Of a stretch of DNA of 64,000 bases, positions 63,034-64,000 are shown in pieces (the first letter of the stretch is position 1; every line of letters starts with the position of its first letter). The notes under the pieces were generated by a model. That model saw only the letters and a list, made by a program, of their open reading frames with translations. It was not told where the DNA came from and did no database searches. The DNA comes from Brachionus manjavacas. Its lineage: Eukaryota > Rotifera > Eurotatoria > Ploima > Brachionidae. A program made the position numbers and the translations under genes. Location: the NCBI GenBank assembly GCA_019054805.1, contig JAHQIY010000008.1, positions 2,279,501 to 2,343,500 on the forward strand. The letters run 5' to 3'.

Positions 63034-63911
63034 TTAAATTTGTTTTGATCTTGTAAAACTCTTTTGAAGTTCTGGTGGCAATGGTGGCCCATTCGGAGAC
63101 ATAGGTTTATAACTGAGTTGTGACTCAGGTGATTTTGTCACTTCTGCACTTGCTTCTCTAATTTGTTGTAATGTTTGGTTAGACCTTGACAGAGTTTGCT
63201 TCATTGATGCTCCAGCCACCGATAAGTTGGGAGATAGATCATTTTGCATATTCATAGAAGATTGGATTTGATTCGAAATTATGTTTGACAAAACCGGTCT
63301 ATACAGTCTTCTCGAATGTTCCTCATCATTTTCGCAATCAAAAGCCAAATAAGGCATTGATTCGGTGCAGTTATTTGGTATTTTAATTTTGGCAACAAAA
63401 TATTGTCTCAGGTTGGTAGAATAAGCACAAATTTCATTATCAACTTTATTTGCATCTAGATTTATCTTGTTGGCATATACAAAAAGTGGAGGAAGCTTGT
63501 TCACAAGATTTCTATTTTAATTAATTTTATAATTGGATATTTTTTTAACAAAAACTCGAAATTACTCTGATTTAGTGATACACTTTCCGGATGCATCCCA
63601 TTTGCCACCTATAATCTTAATGTCATCTAAAAATACTCCATCAGCATTTGAATTTAGTTTCCCGTCTTCTTTTACTACAAAATTCAACTCGACCTTAAAA
63701 AAAAATAATTGTTATACTTTATGGACATGGTAATTTTTATAATTCAATGAAATTACATCAGTCAGGCTTAGATTTTCTTTGAAGCACTTTTGAATAATAA
63801 TAGAAGTTAATAAATTATTTGGCTGTTTTAAAATTGACGCATTGATTTCTGATACGTGAGAAAAATTGTCAAAAGACAGTTTTTTTAATTGATTGTACCG
63901 AATATTCTGTT
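63034..63911 (-). CDS. Dynein heavy chain C-terminal end, divergent (3' partial)
   Basis: Exons 63757-63911, 63566-63693 and 63034-63511, phases matching; the gene continues beyond the right edge. Exon order gives ILKQPNNLLTSIIIQKCFKE then NLSLTDVELNFVV, then SNADGVFLDDIKIIGGKWDA, then KLPPLFVYANKI, then ICAYSTNLRQYFVAKIKIPN. These line up with the end of the dynein heavy chain C-terminal domain (NPQxFLTAIxQ...PLDxxxLxxEV, DGVYVxGLFLEGAxWD, LPPxxxxP, CPVYxTxxR...IxLP). The usual GLFLEGA is replaced by DIKIIGG, and a Ser/Gln/Pro-rich tail of about 90 residues follows, beyond the normal end. In a ciliated animal it would be an axonemal or cytoplasmic motor, but it may be a fast-evolving paralogue. 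A minus-strand tRNA lies in its next intron or just upstream. Confidence 0.62.
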
Positions 63912-63972
63912 CTAAAATTCAAAATTTTAGTATAAATATTTTTTAATTTTAGAAAAATAAAACAAATTCGAA

Positions 63973-64000
63973 AGGTTCTACCGAGATTTGAACTCGGATC
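63973..64000 (-). tRNA. tRNA-Gln(UUG), cut by window edge
   Basis: The 3' 28 nt of the same tRNA gene (AGGTTCTACCGAGATTTGAA on the plus strand). The rest lies outside the window. Confidence 0.93.

Overview
The window is animal nuclear DNA. It is very AT-rich, genes carry many short introns (about 45-100 bp, GT...AG) alongside a few intron-rich long genes, and gene content is metazoan: proteasome subunit, JMJD6, UBOX5, GLMP, a dynein heavy-chain end, a VLIG-type GTPase and a huge EGF-repeat receptor. The base composition, EGF style and SAM/VLIG family suggest a rotifer, perhaps Brachionus-like. That is inference; no species marker is present.

Layout. 1-2.8 kb: a minus-strand gene built of four ~92-residue tandem repeats, broken in frame at homopolymers. 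3.3-4.4 kb: PSMA3 (plus, 9 exons). 7.2-34.8 kb: one giant minus-strand gene. I joined 38 exons by hand; every splice phase agrees and the total is 19,515 nt, an exact multiple of three, giving about 6,504 residues. Order: signal peptide, MNNL-like region, DSL domain, two EGFs, a second DSL-like domain, about 122 more EGF repeats, a C-type lectin domain, a furin-like site inside an array of degenerate repeated modules, one transmembrane helix, and a ~25-residue tail. Its introns hold two minisatellite families, an inverted-repeat element and a perfect 28-bp hairpin. 35-42.7 kb: gene-poor, with one unrecognised plus-strand exon, a local duplication and a LINE 3' fragment.

42.8-56.7 kb: GLMP, UBOX5 and JMJD6 (all minus), with a cluster of tRNA-Gln(UUG) genes in both orientations, a foldback element, a complete non-autonomous hAT element with 8-bp target duplication, and a decayed MULE/FLYWCH-type transposase. 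56.9-62.0 kb: a VLIG-like GTPase with N-terminal SAM-like modules (plus). 62.4-64 kb: more tRNA-Gln genes and the 3' end of a divergent dynein heavy-chain gene that runs off the right edge.

The genes are independent housekeeping or surface/immune-type genes, not an operon-like system. The most unusual object is the giant DSL/EGF/lectin membrane protein, whose architecture I do not recognise as a named family. Several apparent frameshifts lie in short A/T runs, so base-calling error must be excluded before genes are called broken.
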